Origin: Streptococcus cristatus
Lineage (GTDB): Bacteria; Bacillota; Bacilli; Lactobacillales; Streptococcaceae
NCBI RefSeq assembly: GCF_003943465.1
Contig: NZ_RJPR01000001.1
Span: forward strand, 1-64,000
Direction of reading: 5' to 3'
DNA: 64,000 bases
Position numbers and translations under genes: made by a program. The notes under the pieces were generated by a model. The model had not been told where the DNA came from, did not search any database, and was given only the letters and a program-made list of their open reading frames with translations. Of this stretch, positions 40,529 through 48,946 are shown piece after piece. Position 1 is the stretch's first letter; every line of letters begins with the position of its first letter.

Positions 40529-40792
40529 ATGTCAAAACAAAAAATTAATCGTTTCGTCGGATCTATTGGAGCTTTTATTGGAATTCTTGTATTCGTCGCT
40601 TATATTCCACAAATTATCGCAAACTTACAAGGATCCAAAGCTCAACCTTTCCAACCACTATTCGCAGCAGTTTCTTGCCTGATTTGGGTTATCTACGGTT
40701 GGACAAAAGAACCTAAAAAAGACTGGATCCTCATTATTCCCAATGCTGCGGGAGTGATATTAGGTGGCCTAACTTTTCTTACTTCTTTATAA
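40529..40792 (+). CDS. SemiSWEET (PQ-loop) sugar transporter
   Basis: 87 residues, three membrane helices, one MtN3/PQ-loop repeat. The VAYIPQIIANLQG segment carries the PQ motif in helix 1, and SCLIWVIYGW matches helix 2. SemiSWEETs dimerise to form a sugar uniporter. Substrate not known. TCAGGAGG ribosome-binding site; followed by a terminator. Confidence 0.88.
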   Translation: MSKQKINRFVGSIGAFIGILVFVAYIPQIIANLQGSKAQPFQPLFAAVSCLIWVIYGWTKEPKKDWILIIPNAAGVILGGLTFLTSL

Positions 40793-40805
40793 GAATTATA
40801 TAAAC

Positions 40806-40840
40806 AAAACCAGCAACCCCATAAAAAAGGTGCTGGTTTT
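40806..40840 (+). terminator. SemiSWEET gene terminator
   Basis: AAAACCAGCA ... TGCTGGTTTT hairpin with a T-rich tail, directly before the oppositely oriented tRNA. Confidence 0.82.
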
Positions 40841-40845
40841 CTTTC

Positions 40846-40918
40846 TGCCGATTGCAGGGATCGAACCTGTGACCTACGCGTTACGAGTGCGTTGCTCTAC
40901 CAACTGAGCTAAATCGGC
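40846..40918 (-). tRNA. tRNA-Thr (anticodon CGT)
   Basis: Minus strand begins GCCGATTTAGCTCAGTTGG and ends with acceptor arm AATCGGC plus discriminator A. The anticodon loop is CTCGTAA and the T arm GGTTCGATCC. The 7-bp acceptor stem GCCGATT/AATCGGC is perfect. CCA is not encoded. Length 73 nt. Confidence 0.96.
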
Positions 40919-41074
40919 CTCTACCTGTCTCCTATTCTAGCACTCTGAATGATTTTGTCAAGTTCCTATTGGTAGTTTAGAAACTCGAATGAAGTGAAAT
41001 ATTCTACCTAGGAATATACAGCTTCCATATTTCAAACAAGTTCTAGAAAACTTTATTTTTTCTATATAAAGCTA

Positions 41075-41103
41075 TTGATGTAGCTGATTAATTGTTTTAT
41101 AAT
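41075..41103 (+). promoter_or_regulatory. Promoter of the DUF3290-DUF421 operon
   Basis: TTGATG (41075-41080), 17 bp, TATAAT (41098-41103). Confidence 0.68.
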
Positions 41104-41133
41104 AGCTTGAATTCAAAAAAAGTGAGGGATCTT

Positions 41134-41586
41134 ATGAAATTCTATTCATATGACTATGTACTGAGTCAGATTAGCCAGCAGAATTGGGTGATGGTGATTG
41201 TATCAGCATGCTTGGTTTTGGTAACAGGATTTTTCGCCTTTAAGGCCTATAAAGATAGACGAGGAAGTAAGTTCCGTGAACTGTCCATTATTTCTATTTT
41301 GACCCTAGTAGCAACTGTTCTGATTAGCATTACTAATTTCCAAAGTAATCAATCAAATGACAATCAATTCCGTAGCTCCTTGCATTTTATTGAGGTTGTC
41401 TCAAAAGAATTAGGCGTTGAAAAGGAAGAAGTCTACGTCAATACTTCAGCTACGACAGATGGCGCAATTATCAAGGTTGGCAAACAATTCTACCGGGCTA
41501 TTAGCGGAACCGACCAAGATAGCTATTTATTAGAAAAAATGGAACTGTACAAATCAGACGTTGAACTCGTGGAGGTTGAAAAATAA
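41134..41586 (+). CDS. DUF3290 family membrane protein
   Basis: 150 residues. Two membrane segments near the N-terminus (VMVIVSACLVLVTGFFAF and LSIISILTLVATVLISI) and a soluble C-terminal part. DUF3290 genes are nearly always paired with DUF421 genes, as here (1-bp overlap). No function known. The ATG at 41134 has a GTGAGGG ribosome-binding site; the upstream in-frame ATG overlaps the promoter. Confidence 0.82.
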   Translation: MKFYSYDYVLSQISQQNWVMVIVSACLVLVTGFFAFKAYKDRRGSKFRELSIISILTLVATVLISITNFQSNQSNDNQFRSSLHFIEVVSKELGVEKEEVYVNTSATTDGAIIKVGKQFYRAISGTDQDSYLLEKMELYKSDVELVEVEK

Positions 41587-42215
41587 TGAGCTTTTTTATT
41601 ACAATTGCAATTAAGTTAGCTTTGGGACTTGTTTCCCTCGTTTTTGTCATCAATGTGACAGGTAAAGGGAATTTAGCACCAAGTTCCGCAACAGACCAAG
41701 TACAAAACTTTGTTCTCGGTGGCATTATCGGCGGGGTCATCTACAATAGCTCCATTACGATCCTTCAATATGCAGTCATCTTGATTATCTGGACTATTCT
41801 GATTTTGCTCTTAAAATGGCTAAATACCAACGTTTCCTATATCAAACATCTGATTGATGGGAAACCAACCATTATCATCAAAAACGGTAAACTAGATCCT
41901 GAAGCCTGCCGTTCAAAAGGGCTATCCGCATCAGACGTCGCTTTGAAATTACGCTCTCAAGGAGTCTTCCAACTGAAAGAAGTCAAAAGAGCTGTCATCG
42001 AGCAAAATGGTCAATTGATTATCGTAAGAATTGGCGATGAAAATCCAAAATATCCAATCATTACCGATGGAGTTGTCCAACTTGAAATCTTAGAAACTAT
42101 CGGCAAGTCAGAAGAATGGTTGATGACCGAATTACAAAAAGAAGGCTTTGAAAATGTCTCCGATATCTTCATTGCAGAATATGACAAAGGCGAAATTAAT
42201 GTCGTGACCTATTAA
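41586..42215 (+). CDS. DUF421 (YetF-type) membrane protein
   Basis: 209 residues. Three N-terminal membrane helices are followed by the DUF421 soluble domain with GKPTIIIKNGKLDPEACRSK and VKRAVIEQNGQLIIV. YetF/YrbG-like proteins are widespread in Firmicutes; one role proposed for spore-former homologues is in germination, which does not apply here. Overlaps DUF3290 by 1 bp. Confidence 0.87.
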   Translation: MSFFITIAIKLALGLVSLVFVINVTGKGNLAPSSATDQVQNFVLGGIIGGVIYNSSITILQYAVILIIWTILILLLKWLNTNVSYIKHLIDGKPTIIIKNGKLDPEACRSKGLSASDVALKLRSQGVFQLKEVKRAVIEQNGQLIIVRIGDENPKYPIITDGVVQLEILETIGKSEEWLMTELQKEGFENVSDIFIAEYDKGEINVVTY

Positions 42216-42243
42216 AAATATTTTGTCATTTCGTAGCAGTTAT

Positions 42244-42272
42244 TTGCTTTTTGTCAGTAAAAAGTATATACT
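42244..42272 (+). promoter_or_regulatory. Promoter of the CsbD-family gene
   Basis: TTGCTT (42244-42249), 17 bp, TATACT (42267-42272). Confidence 0.6.
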
Positions 42273-42351
42273 TGTACCAGTTATCTAGCTTGAATGAGAA
42301 TGAAACCACATCTAACTTAGATAATATACTTAATAAACGGAGGAAATTTCC

Positions 42352-42555
42352 ATGTCAATCGAAGAAAAATTCAACCAAGCTAAAGGTTCTCTCAAAGAAG
42401 GCTTCGGTAAACTTACTGGCGATACAAAAACTCAAGCAGAAGGAACTGCTGAAAAAGTAGCTTCTAAAGTGAAAGAAGTCGCTGAAGACGCAAAAGGCGC
42501 TGTTGAAGGTGCTATCGCAGGCGTTAAAAACATTATCAAAAAAGACGAAGAATAA
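42352..42555 (+). CDS. CsbD family stress-response protein
   Basis: 67 residues, Ala/Lys/Glu-rich and helical, with the CsbD pattern [21 protein letters not shown]. subtilis CsbD is a general-stress protein; the molecular action is unknown. Strong GGAGGAAA ribosome-binding site and a terminator suggest high, perhaps stress-linked, expression. Confidence 0.88.
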   Translation: MSIEEKFNQAKGSLKEGFGKLTGDTKTQAEGTAEKVASKVKEVAEDAKGAVEGAIAGVKNIIKKDEE

Positions 42556-42577
42556 TCATCGTCTCTCGTTCTTATAG

Positions 42578-42630
42578 AAAAAACACTCTTATCCTATGCT
42601 TTTAGCAGAACTAGGGATGAGGGTGTTTTT
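42578..42630 (+). terminator. CsbD gene terminator
   Basis: AACACTCTTATCC ... GGATGAGGGTGTT stem with TTTTTCT tail. Confidence 0.75.
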
Positions 42631-42720
42631 CTATATTGTTAAAGCATTGATTTTTCAAAATATAATAAAAATATCTCATTAATGTTAAACTAAGATTTTT
42701 TTCTACGATCCTCTTATAAA

Positions 42721-42921
42721 TCGAGATACACAAGGGCCATGTTAACAAAACAAGCTGGAGTCTCACTACGGCCTATTTCTAAAACCTTAGCTCATAGTGA
42801 TAAAGAAATCACAAAAGCATATGTAATTACAGCTGATTCGCTAATCAAACAGTTGGTGAAAATTCTTGAATGCCTGCAAAGATTGATGAGTCCATTGGTC
42901 CTGTCACTAAACTGGGAATGA
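42721..42921 (+). pseudogene. Relic of a tyrosine recombinase/integrase C-terminus
   Basis: The reading frame encodes RYTRAML..QAGVSLRPISKTLAHSDKEITK. This matches the C-terminal catalytic block of phage/ICE integrases (consensus LRHTHA-x-L ... AGVSL-x-x-I-x-x-x-LGHS). The R-H pair is degraded to R-Y, there is no upstream catalytic domain and no ribosome-binding site, and the tail after ITKAYV has drifted. It is a fossil of an integrated element. Confidence 0.7.
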
Positions 42922-42926
42922 TGATG

Positions 42927-43445
42927 TTATCGATTCATTATCTCAAATACCGCTGTATGAACCCACTCATTATTCATTTGTAGGTCATTTTCTATGATCC
43001 TACTAAAGGTGAAACCATTTTTTAAAAGCACTCTCTTAGAGGCAAGATTATCCGTTGCCGCTCCCGCAATGATTCTATTTAAACCATAAGTATGAAATGC
43101 CTTGTCTAAAACAAGTTTAACCGCTTCGCTTGCATAGCCTAAATTAGTAACATTTTCTCCAATCCTATATCCAAGTTCTGCTGTTTTTCTATCGCTCCCT
43201 AAAACACTTAAATTGATTCTTCCGACCATCATGCCTTGCGAATCTCTAATAAGATGCATGTAGGTGTCATGATTTTCTTGTTCCATTAACAATTCCGCTG
43301 TAATTTTTTTAAAACCTTCTAGATCAAAATAGTTAGCTGGTCTGGGAGGTAAATTTCGCTCAAAATACTCCCGATTTTCTTTTTCAAAAGAATAGACATC
43401 TAGACTATTTTCTTCAGACAGCAACTCTAAACCTATTCTGTTCAT
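42927..43445 (-). CDS. GNAT family N-acetyltransferase (RimJ/RimL-like)
   Basis: 172 residues, acetyltransferase_3 type. The acetyl-CoA binding motif A is TAELGYRIGENVTNLGYASE, followed by AFHTYGLNRIIAGAATDNLA and SKRVLLKNGF, the usual RimJ/RimL order. Substrate unknown. The ATG at 43445 is preferred to a TTG at 43454 that overlaps the preceding gene by 4 bp; either way it is coupled to the DUF389 gene. Confidence 0.82.
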   Translation of the reverse strand: MNRIGLELLSEENSLDVYSFEKENREYFERNLPPRPANYFDLEGFKKITAELLMEQENHDTYMHLIRDSQGMMVGRINLSVLGSDRKTAELGYRIGENVTNLGYASEAVKLVLDKAFHTYGLNRIIAGAATDNLASKRVLLKNGFTFSRIIENDLQMNNEWVHTAVFEIMNR

Positions 43446-43450
43446 TGCCC

Positions 43451-44500
43451 TCAATCCTTGTCTGCTTCATTTTCTTTTACGAGATCTTTTTGTGAATCTT
43501 TTTCAGAGAGTTTTTGATCGATATACTTGTTAATGATTTCATAAAATTCCTTGGTCGTCTCACTATCTAATTTTGTCGAATTATGGACTTGATTGACTTT
43601 CAATTGAACAGATTGAATACCGTAAGAGGCTTGTTTTTGGTGAATTATTTCTAATTCTTCTTCTGAAATCGGGTCACCAACAATTGTCAAGACCAATTCA
43701 TTGTCCCTTGACTTGTAGACTTGATTGATGACCGTATAATTGGCAAACTCTTTTCCTACAAACTGTTTGACACCTTCTTTTCGCGCTTGTTCTATAGTCA
43801 GAGTAACCGCCGAATAACCGGCTGGAACAACCAATAATACAATCAAAGATATCAAACCAATTTTCATTTTAATGCTTAGCTCTTTGAATGAAGTTAAGGG
43901 AGATTTTCTCATTAAAATTTTTGCTCCTATAATGTTGGCTAGCATTATAAAGACACAGTTAATCAAGAAAAGATAGAGAGCACCAAATAAAAATCGTACA
44001 TTTCCATTAGCTAAACCATAGCCGGCAGTGCAGATAGGTGGCATCAGAGCTGTAGCAATGGCTACTCCTGGCACAATATTGTTTGCTTCTTTTTTCCTTG
44101 AACCGATCACACCAGCAATCCCACCGGCAATAGCAATGAGGACATCCCAAATCGTTGGAGAAGTTCGTGCAATCAACTCGCTACTTGCATAAGATAAGGG
44201 AGTAATCCAGAAATACAGAGTCGATACAAGTAAACTGACCAATACTTGAGTAAGTAAAACCCCTAGAGCTTGCTTAACTAAACGAGTGTCAAAAATAGCT
44301 AAACCTAATCCTAGTCCAACAATCGGTGTCATGAGAGGTGAAATTAACATGGCCCCTATAATAACAGCTGTTGAATTCATATTTAGTCCGATAGAGGCAA
44401 TAAAAATTGCACACATCAAAATCGCTATATCTCTCGATCTAACATGAAGATCATCGTATAATTTTTCACGGTATTCCCGTGTTGAATAGTTTCTGGTCAT
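43451..44500 (-). CDS. DUF389 family membrane protein
   Basis: 349 residues, TIGR00341/DUF389 type. About six membrane segments from residue 20 to 240, including AVIIGAMLISPLMTPIVGLG and GVAIATALMPPICTAGYGLA, the two family signatures. A soluble C-terminal part (about 245-349) ends in a charged tail. Function unknown. AAAAGGAG ribosome-binding site. First gene of a two-gene unit with the acetyltransferase. Confidence 0.87.
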   Translation of the reverse strand: MTRNYSTREYREKLYDDLHVRSRDIAILMCAIFIASIGLNMNSTAVIIGAMLISPLMTPIVGLGLGLAIFDTRLVKQALGVLLTQVLVSLLVSTLYFWITPLSYASSELIARTSPTIWDVLIAIAGGIAGVIGSRKKEANNIVPGVAIATALMPPICTAGYGLANGNVRFLFGALYLFLINCVFIMLANIIGAKILMRKSPLTSFKELSIKMKIGLISLIVLLVVPAGYSAVTLTIEQARKEGVKQFVGKEFANYTVINQVYKSRDNELVLTIVGDPISEEELEIIHQKQASYGIQSVQLKVNQVHNSTKLDSETTKEFYEIINKYIDQKLSEKDSQKDLVKENEADKD

Positions 44501-44790
44501 TGGTTACTCCTTTTATTTGATTTATTTCTGTTTATCCATTGATGAGGGCAGAGTGATTTTCTGTCAAACATTACATATGTATTTAAATTTTCTTAGTTCT
44601 CACCTGTAAGTCTTTTGAAAAATATCCCTTTTTACTAGACAAATAAAAAAGTATCTATCAGTCTATCCTCCATATTATATCAAAAATTTCATGGTCTTTC
44701 CCTGAAGAAATCCATCAGTTTAAAAGATTTTTATATCCTTTCCAAGATAGAGAACAGACAAAATTTCAGTTTCCTTATTCTAAGAACAAA

Positions 44791-44822
44791 AGACTGCATC
44801 TCCTATAAAAGAAGATGTAGTT
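44791..44822 (-). terminator. Terminator after the DUF898 pseudogene
   Basis: ACTACATCT ... AGATGCAGT hairpin with a T-rich tail on the minus strand, still intact downstream of the dead gene. The 44501-44790 stretch shows no gene. Confidence 0.6.
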
Positions 44823-44828
44823 TCATGA

Positions 44829-45134
44829 TTAGGCGTGATGAGTATGTTTCACAATCCATTGCTCCATTTTGATAGTTAACCAGAAGCCATAGATTCAAAA
44901 CGTGATGATGGTTAGAAGAAACCACTTAATCTAGTTACCGAACAGTTGTGCTCCAGTCCCGTCAAAGTATAGACGTTGACCATCCACTAACGTATGTTTG
45001 GTTTACCAATTTTGCATCATGCAAACCGCCCAAGGTGTTGCGATCCCCAAGGTAAGCCCGCAAATTATGGCTACTAAGATAGAGTATCCAATATAATCTA
45101 GGATTCCTCCGTCAAAATAACTTTCAGATTTCAT
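44829..45134 (-). pseudogene. DUF898-like membrane protein gene with three in-frame stops
   Basis: From an ATG with AAAGGAG to TAA at 44829, 102 codons remain in one frame with no indel. TAA at 45003-45005, TAG at 44931-44933 and TGA at 44895-44897 interrupt it. The pieces read MKSESYFDGGILDYIGYSIL, TKHTLVDGQRLYFDGTGAQL then FGN, and IYGFWLTIKMEQWIVKHTHH, which match YjgN/DUF898-type small membrane proteins of streptococci. Each stop is explained by one base change (from AAA, TGG and GGA in the expected protein). Confidence 0.82.
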
Positions 45135-45192
45135 ATTATCTCCTTTATTTTTATATGTTTATATTCTAGACACTCTATTGCATTATTATTTT

Positions 45193-45729
45193 TTACATTT
45201 GAACAATCTTACGATAACTTCTTGAAGTAATCATAAAGATTAAAGCATAGATGAGTGCAAAGATTCCACAGATTGATAAGGTTATAATCAACATCATGGT
45301 CGCATCGACTACTCCAATGACCTTTAGAATCAAGCTCAACATATGATAAGCAAAGGCCAGATGGAGGAAGGCAAAGATTACAGGAAGAAAGAAAACGGTC
45401 AAGATTTACTTGTTAATAGTTTGCTTGATCTGCTTTTGATCCAAACCAACCTTTTGCAAAATTACAAAGCGTTCGCGGTCTTCATATCCTTCAGAGATTT
45501 GTTTGTAGTAGATGACTAATACTGTACCGACCATAAAGATAATGGATAGGAAGATACCGATAAAGAAGAAGCCACCAAACATTGCATTGCCTTCTTGGCT
45601 ATTATTTGCTTTACTAGATCCGTAAACAACGCTTTCCTGATTTTCAAAATGAAGCGATTGTTTATAAGGAGAGAACAAATCTTGTCCTCTCCAGAGTATG
45701 ACTTTTTGGTAACCCACTACAGTTGACAA
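45193..45729 (-). pseudogene. 3' remnant of a BceB-type ABC permease gene
   Basis: About 178 codons of the C-terminal region of a bacitracin-type FtsX permease: EGNAMFGGFFFIGIFLSIIF, YEDRERFVILQKVGLDQKQI, then after a TAA at 45406-45408 the same frame goes on with LTVFFLPVIFAFLHLAFAYH and ends ITSRSYRKIVQM. The N-terminal two thirds is missing and there is an internal stop, so the gene is dead. The partner ATPase is absent from the window. Confidence 0.85.
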
Positions 45730-45780
45730 AGAGCCTGAATTTGGTGTGAAAAGTGGTGTGAATTTTGTTAAAAAACGTCA

Positions 45781-45814
45781 AAAAAACACCCCATGGTGTG
45801 AACCATGAAGTGTT
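45781..45814 (-). terminator. rplM-rpsI terminator
   Basis: AACACTTCATGGT-TCAC-ACCATGGGGTGTT hairpin followed by TTTTT on the minus strand. Confidence 0.88.
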
Positions 45815-45839
45815 GTAAAGCCTGTAGTGTAGCTGGTTC

Positions 45840-46232
45840 TTAACGTTTTGAGAACTGGCTAGCTTTACGTGCTTTCTTAAGACCTGGCTTCTTACGTTCT
45901 ACCATACGGGCATCACGAGTAAGAAGGCCTGCGCGTTTCAATGAATCGCGGAAGTCAGGGTCTACTTGAAGAAGGGCACGAGCGATACCGTGACGGATAG
46001 CGCCTGATTGACCAGCGTAGCCACCACCATTAACGTTTACGAAAACGTCATATTGACCAACAGTTGAAGTAACTGCGAATGGTTGGTTGATAACCAAACG
46101 AAGGTCAGCGTGTGGGATGTACTCTTCAACATCTTTTTTGTTTACAGTGATTTTACCAGTTCCTGGAACAAGGCGAACGCGTGCAACAGCGTTTTTACGA
46201 CGTCCAGTACCTGCATATTGTGCTTGTGACAT
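45840..46232 (-). CDS. rpsI: 30S ribosomal protein S9
   Basis: 130 residues, full length. [20 protein letters not shown] at the N-terminus and the basic C-terminal tail [17 protein letters not shown], which reaches the ribosomal P site, are diagnostic. 18 bp after rplM. The 3' end of rpsI is, as I recall, a known integration site for streptococcal mobile elements, and decayed genes lie just beyond it. Confidence 0.97.
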   Translation of the reverse strand: MSQAQYAGTGRRKNAVARVRLVPGTGKITVNKKDVEEYIPHADLRLVINQPFAVTSTVGQYDVFVNVNGGGYAGQSGAIRHGIARALLQVDPDFRDSLKRAGLLTRDARMVERKKPGLKKARKASQFSKR

Positions 46233-46250
46233 ACTTTATTGTTCCTTTCC

Positions 46251-46697
46251 TTAGATAAGTCCTGAAATATCAAGAACTTCTGGTTGTTGTGCAGCGTGAG
46301 TGTGCTCAGCGCCTACAAATACTTTCAACTTCATACCTTGAGCACGGCCAAGAGTATTGTGTGGAAGCATACCTTTAACTGATTTTTCGATCAAACGAAC
46401 AGCGTTCTTAGAGCGAAGTTCACCAGCAGTGATAGACTTCAAACCACCTGGGTACATTGAGTGAGTGTAGTAAACTTTATCAGTTGCTTTTTTACCAGTC
46501 AATTTAACTTTTTCAGCGTTGATAACGATTACGAAGTCACCTGTATCAGTGTGTGGTGTGAATGTTGGTTTGTTTTTTCCACGAAGTACGCTTGCTACAA
46601 CTGCAGAAAGGCGTCCAAGAGGTACATCAGTAGCATCTACTACATACCATTTGCGTTCAACTTCACCTGGCTTAGCCATGTATGTTGTTTTGTTCAT
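46251..46697 (-). CDS. rplM: 50S ribosomal protein L13
   Basis: 148 residues, full length, with [20 protein letters not shown] and the C-terminal [27 protein letters not shown] ribosome-binding site. Heads the rplM-rpsI operon behind a structured leader. Confidence 0.97.
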   Translation of the reverse strand: MNKTTYMAKPGEVERKWYVVDATDVPLGRLSAVVASVLRGKNKPTFTPHTDTGDFVIVINAEKVKLTGKKATDKVYYTHSMYPGGLKSITAGELRSKNAVRLIEKSVKGMLPHNTLGRAQGMKLKVFVGAEHTHAAQQPEVLDISGLI

Positions 46698-46699
46698 GA

Positions 46700-46800
46700 T
46701 TTCTCCTATATGAATATCGTTTTTGTTTACAGGGCGGATGTTCCGGTCCGCGGGTTATTTGAAAGGTTCCGGGGCCTTACAAATGGGGTAAACAATACCG
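46700..46800 (-). promoter_or_regulatory. Putative L13 leader (ribosomal autoregulation)
   Basis: The rplM 5' leader is unusually GC-rich for the region. It has complementary arms GGCGG ... CCGCC and GTTTAC ... GTAAAC enclosing ACCCGCGGACCGGAAC, as expected for the L13 leader RNAs of Firmicutes that bind L13 to repress the operon. The assignment rests on position and the visible pairing only. Confidence 0.6.
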
Positions 46801-46806
46801 CCTACT

Positions 46807-46836
46807 ATCATACCAAATTTTCTAACCAAAAGTCAA
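46807..46836 (-). promoter_or_regulatory. rplM-rpsI promoter
   Basis: Minus strand TTGACT (46831-46836), 18 bp, TATGAT (46807-46812). Confidence 0.7.
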
Positions 46837-46880
46837 TATATTTGATGCAATTATTTATAAAATAACGATTTCATTTCTAT

Positions 46881-47744
46881 TTAGTCTGAAAGTTCACTGC
46901 CAATGCTAAAGAGTCCTAGAGTACCTGGCCCAGTATGCGTCGAAATAACCGGACCAAGAGGCAGAATCAGAACTTCTGTGACCTGTCCAGAAGCTAACAG
47001 CTGCTCCTTGACATTTTCAGCGACTTCTTTTTCACCTGCATAGGCGACCACCACCCGTGGATCAGAAATCGTCTCTAAAGTCATCCGAACCACCTCAGCC
47101 TGCGCCTTCTTCTTGCCTCGCACCTTAGCGACCGAATCCAGACTGCCGTCAGCTGTCACTGCGATGATGGGCTTGATATTGACCAAGCTTCCCATAAGAG
47201 CCGCTGCCTTGGAAATGCGGCCACCCCGCATGAGGTGATTGAGGTCATCTACTAAGAAATAGGTCTGGACTCTAGGCACTAGACTTTGGAGCAAGTCTGC
47301 CGTCTGCTCCAGACTTTGACCTGCCGCTCTCGCTTCTGCAGCCTTCATAACCAAGAGGCCTTCACCCATCGAAGCTGCCTTGGTATCAAGGATGGTGATG
47401 ATCGCCTCAGGGTAATCCTCTAAGACCATCTCCCGCGCCATGACTGCACTTTGGTAGGTCCCAGACAAGGCTGAAGCAAAAGCCACATAGAGAACTGCTG
47501 TGCCCTCCTGAGCATACTGGCGAAAAACATCTTCAAATTGGCCGACATTGATCTGGCTGGTAGTCGGCTTGCTGCCGGACTCCATCTTGGCTAAAAGCTG
47601 CTCACTGGTCAGCTTATCTGGTCCGACGGTCTCGTAGGTTTGCCCGTCCAGCTGAATGGTCAAGCCCAGAACCTGCACATCATGTTCTTGGGTCCAGCTT
47701 TCTGGCAGGTCTGCCGTCGAATCCGTTAAAATTTTAAAGGTCAT
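46881..47744 (-). CDS. DegV family fatty-acid-binding protein
   Basis: 287 residues, DegV fold. The N-terminal DSTADLP motif (TFKILTDSTADLPESW) and the conserved SGTYQSAVMAR plus LNHLMRGGRISKAAALMGSL are present. DegV proteins act as FakB subunits that hold a fatty acid for phosphorylation by FakA, encoded at 36.5-38.2 kb; which fatty acid this one prefers is not visible. Monocistronic or loosely downstream of rlmB. Confidence 0.9.
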   Translation of the reverse strand: MTFKILTDSTADLPESWTQEHDVQVLGLTIQLDGQTYETVGPDKLTSEQLLAKMESGSKPTTSQINVGQFEDVFRQYAQEGTAVLYVAFASALSGTYQSAVMAREMVLEDYPEAIITILDTKAASMGEGLLVMKAAEARAAGQSLEQTADLLQSLVPRVQTYFLVDDLNHLMRGGRISKAAALMGSLVNIKPIIAVTADGSLDSVAKVRGKKKAQAEVVRMTLETISDPRVVVAYAGEKEVAENVKEQLLASGQVTEVLILPLGPVISTHTGPGTLGLFSIGSELSD

Positions 47745-47886
47745 CTTTTTTCTCCATCATTTTTAGTTGCCACAGAGAAGGCTGCTCCATGGACATAAGA
47801 GGGTTAATAGTGGTGCTTTGACTGCCACCATATCGAGACTAGCTATTGGAAATTGCTTGCTTCTTAGGAAACCTAGTTTCGCTCGG

Positions 47887-47955
47887 TTAGTCTAGGATCG
47901 GCTCAAACGTCTCTGTTTGATATTTTTCTAACAGATAGCTTCCAAGTACTTGCAT
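47887..47955 (-). CDS. Possible 22-codon ORF coupled to rlmB
   Basis: An ATG shares one base with the rlmB stop (TAATG) and opens a 22-residue frame, MQVLGSYLLEKYQTETFEPI then LD. Stop-start overlap is typical of translational coupling, but the peptide is not recognised. It could equally be the decayed start of a lost downstream gene. Nothing else is seen in 47745-47886. Confidence 0.3.
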   Translation of the reverse strand: MQVLGSYLLEKYQTETFEPILD

Positions 47956-48686
47956 TAGCCCACCCGATTTCTAAAGACTTCATACATGAGAATGGCCGCT
48001 GCGACGCTGGCATTGAGGCTTTGGACATGGCCATTCATGGGAATAGTCAGCATCTCATCCACCTGCTTCTTGATGTTGCTGGAAATCCCCTTGCCTTCGT
48101 TGCCAATAATGAGGGCCAGCTTGCCAGCCGTATTCCACTTATGAACAGGCGTTCCCTGCATATCCGTCCCAAAAATCCAGAAGCCAGCTTCCTTGAGCTT
48201 GTCCAGGGTCTGGCTGAGATTGGTCACTCTGGCAATGGGAATATGCTCGATAGCGCCCGTAGAGGTCTTAGCCACAACGGGTGTCACGCCGACTGCTCGG
48301 TGCTTGGGAATGATGACTCCCGTGACATTGGTAGCGTCAGCCGTCCGCAAGATAGAGCCCAGATTATGCGGGTCTGTCAAGCCATCCAAAATCAACAACA
48401 GAGGATTCTCTTCCTGCTCTGCTTTTTTCAAAACATCCGCCAAATCTGCATAGGCAAACTCTGATACCCGCAAGACAAAACCTTGGTGAACGGCTCCATC
48501 CGTCATCTCCTGCAAGGTTTTCTTAGGTGTCCAAGAGATAGAGACCTTCTTTTCTGCCGCCAAATCTTTCAGCTTGCTCACGTTTTTGCCACGCAAGTCG
48601 TCCTGAATGTAAAGTTTATTTCCCGTATTGGCCATCAAGGCCTCGGTCACAGCATGCACGCCGTAAACAATATCATTTTTTTCCAT
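47955..48686 (-). CDS. rlmB: 23S rRNA 2'-O-ribose methyltransferase RlmB (TrmH family)
   Basis: 243 residues. The N-terminal substrate-binding domain begins NDIVYGVHAVTEALMANTGN. The SPOUT domain has LDGLTDPHNLGSILRTADAT (motif 1), ALIIGNEGKGIS (motif 2) and SLNASVAAAILMYEVFR (motif 3), which forms the SAM-binding knot. It methylates a G in 23S rRNA. No Shine-Dalgarno is seen; the promoter's -10 is 6 bp from the ATG, so the mRNA is probably leaderless. Confidence 0.93.
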   Translation of the reverse strand: MEKNDIVYGVHAVTEALMANTGNKLYIQDDLRGKNVSKLKDLAAEKKVSISWTPKKTLQEMTDGAVHQGFVLRVSEFAYADLADVLKKAEQEENPLLLILDGLTDPHNLGSILRTADATNVTGVIIPKHRAVGVTPVVAKTSTGAIEHIPIARVTNLSQTLDKLKEAGFWIFGTDMQGTPVHKWNTAGKLALIIGNEGKGISSNIKKQVDEMLTIPMNGHVQSLNASVAAAILMYEVFRNRVG

Positions 48687-48692
48687 ACTAAC

Positions 48693-48701
48693 AGTATATC
48701 A
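48693..48701 (-). promoter_or_regulatory. Extended -10 of rlmB, predicted leaderless start
   Basis: Minus strand TGATATACT (TG-A-TATACT), with TATACT at 48693-48698 and only 6 bp before the rlmB ATG. Transcription would begin at or next to the start codon. Confidence 0.6.
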
Positions 48702-48946
48702 CAAGCTCCCCCAAAAAATCTGTCTAAAAGCTAAATATCTCTCTATGACAGCCTAGCATTTCTCAGCAATCAGCTAAAAACTTCATTTTGTTATCCTATT
48801 TATTTTTGAAACAATTCCCTATTTGAGACCTAGAAACAAGCTAGACTAGCCAGTTCCGCTAGCCGTTTTCCAAACAGAAAGAAATACTCCCTCATCAGAC
48901 ACTTACTTTTGTCCAACAGCTATCTCAAGTATCATTTACCTTAAAA

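Noticed and set aside
45742..45803. Three GGTGTGAA copies beyond rpsI as attachment-site repeats
   Set aside because: One copy is part of the rpsI terminator hairpin; none resembles the rpsI coding end, so an att role is not supported.
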